A stretch of DNA of 64,000 nucleotides from Taxillus chinensis (taxonomy: Eukaryota; Streptophyta; Magnoliopsida; Santalales; Loranthaceae), in assembly GCA_023512835.1 (NCBI GenBank), contig CM042085.1, positions 47,850,189 to 47,914,188 of the forward strand. The letters are read 5' to 3'. A model generated the notes under the pieces. That model saw only the letters and a list, made by a program, of their open reading frames with translations, was not told the DNA's origin and did not search any database. Position 1 is the first letter of the stretch, and each line of letters begins with the position of its first letter. The position numbers and the translations under genes were made by a program. Below are positions 63,934 to 64,000 of the stretch, in pieces.

Positions 63934-64000
63934 GAGATATGTGTGATATTGAACTTTTCAAGCATTAATACTAATTTAGTGTTTTGATATTTTTAAGGTT

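Larger units (their letters stand above)
61615..64000 (+). mobile_element. TE-D2: D-family LTR element, 5' part
   Basis: Starts TGTAAGACCCGCAAAATTTT, cutting TE-I, and continues beyond the window. Matches TE-D1 in reverse order of blocks. A TATA box (about 63022-63030, CCTATATAAG) precedes a leader and a donor-like site at 63188. The region to about 63000 is AT-rich U3-like sequence with one small ORF. No LTR end or primer site is reached, so the LTR is at least 1.6 kb if it ends near 63200 and longer otherwise. Confidence 0.6.

Overview
This is nuclear DNA from a flowering plant, probably a dicot, and almost all of it is nested LTR retrotransposons. The evidence is Ty3/Gypsy chromoviruses of the Tekay/Del type, a Ty1/Copia element of the SIRE type, initiator-Met tRNA primer sites (TGGTATCARAGC), TATA plus telo-box LTR promoters, and a plant-transposon-type ORF with a Ulp1 (C48) peptidase. 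I see no confident host gene, tRNA, rRNA or CRISPR array. I cannot name the species. Two 500-N gaps (22790-23289 and 43381-43880) split the window into three contigs.

Layout. 1-535: fragment of a K-type LTR with a G-box tandem array. 536-10926: a complete minus-strand chromovirus, TE-A (2.4 kb LTRs). 10927-13743: a second internal region, TE-B, that shares TE-A's 5' LTR. It is cut by the plus-strand chromovirus TE-C (13744-22789, identical-length 1757 bp LTRs). After the first gap come three ~116 bp tandem repeats, a decayed ORF with a C48 peptidase domain (24654-27308) followed by a polypurine tract and a SIRE-like LTR (27452-28629), and a second C48-type relic (29040-30446). A K-type LTR starts at 30465 and runs into TCGTAG/TCGAAG arrays, which are split by a minus-strand D-family element (32206-36345). 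The SIRE-type Copia element TE-F (37274-43380) follows and is cut by the second gap. Then comes minus-strand TE-E (43881-51748, TE-C's family), a low-complexity junction, and the remains of plus-strand TE-G (52168-55429). TE-G's gag carries a solo A-family LTR with a perfect AGAGC target duplication, and is then cut by TE-H (55430), which is cut by A-family TE-I (57442), which is cut by D-family TE-D2 (61615 to the end).

Shared design. Each chromovirus encodes gag, protease, RT, RNase H and an integrase with a C-terminal chromodomain. Their LTRs share a promoter, a predicted leader intron (GTAGG donor, pyrimidine-rich AG acceptor) and a minisatellite inside that intron. The minisatellite differs between families and even between copies of one family.

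Three observations stand out. First, in the young chromoviruses the differences between copies, and many frameshifts, fall at CAG/CTG sites and convert them to CG-containing strings. This looks like base-calling error on CHG-methylated DNA rather than mutation. Second, the minisatellites lie at a fixed place inside predicted leader introns. Third, two C48 peptidase ORFs occur in a retroelement setting, one directly upstream of a polypurine tract and LTR. No function beyond transposition is demonstrated for any gene here.
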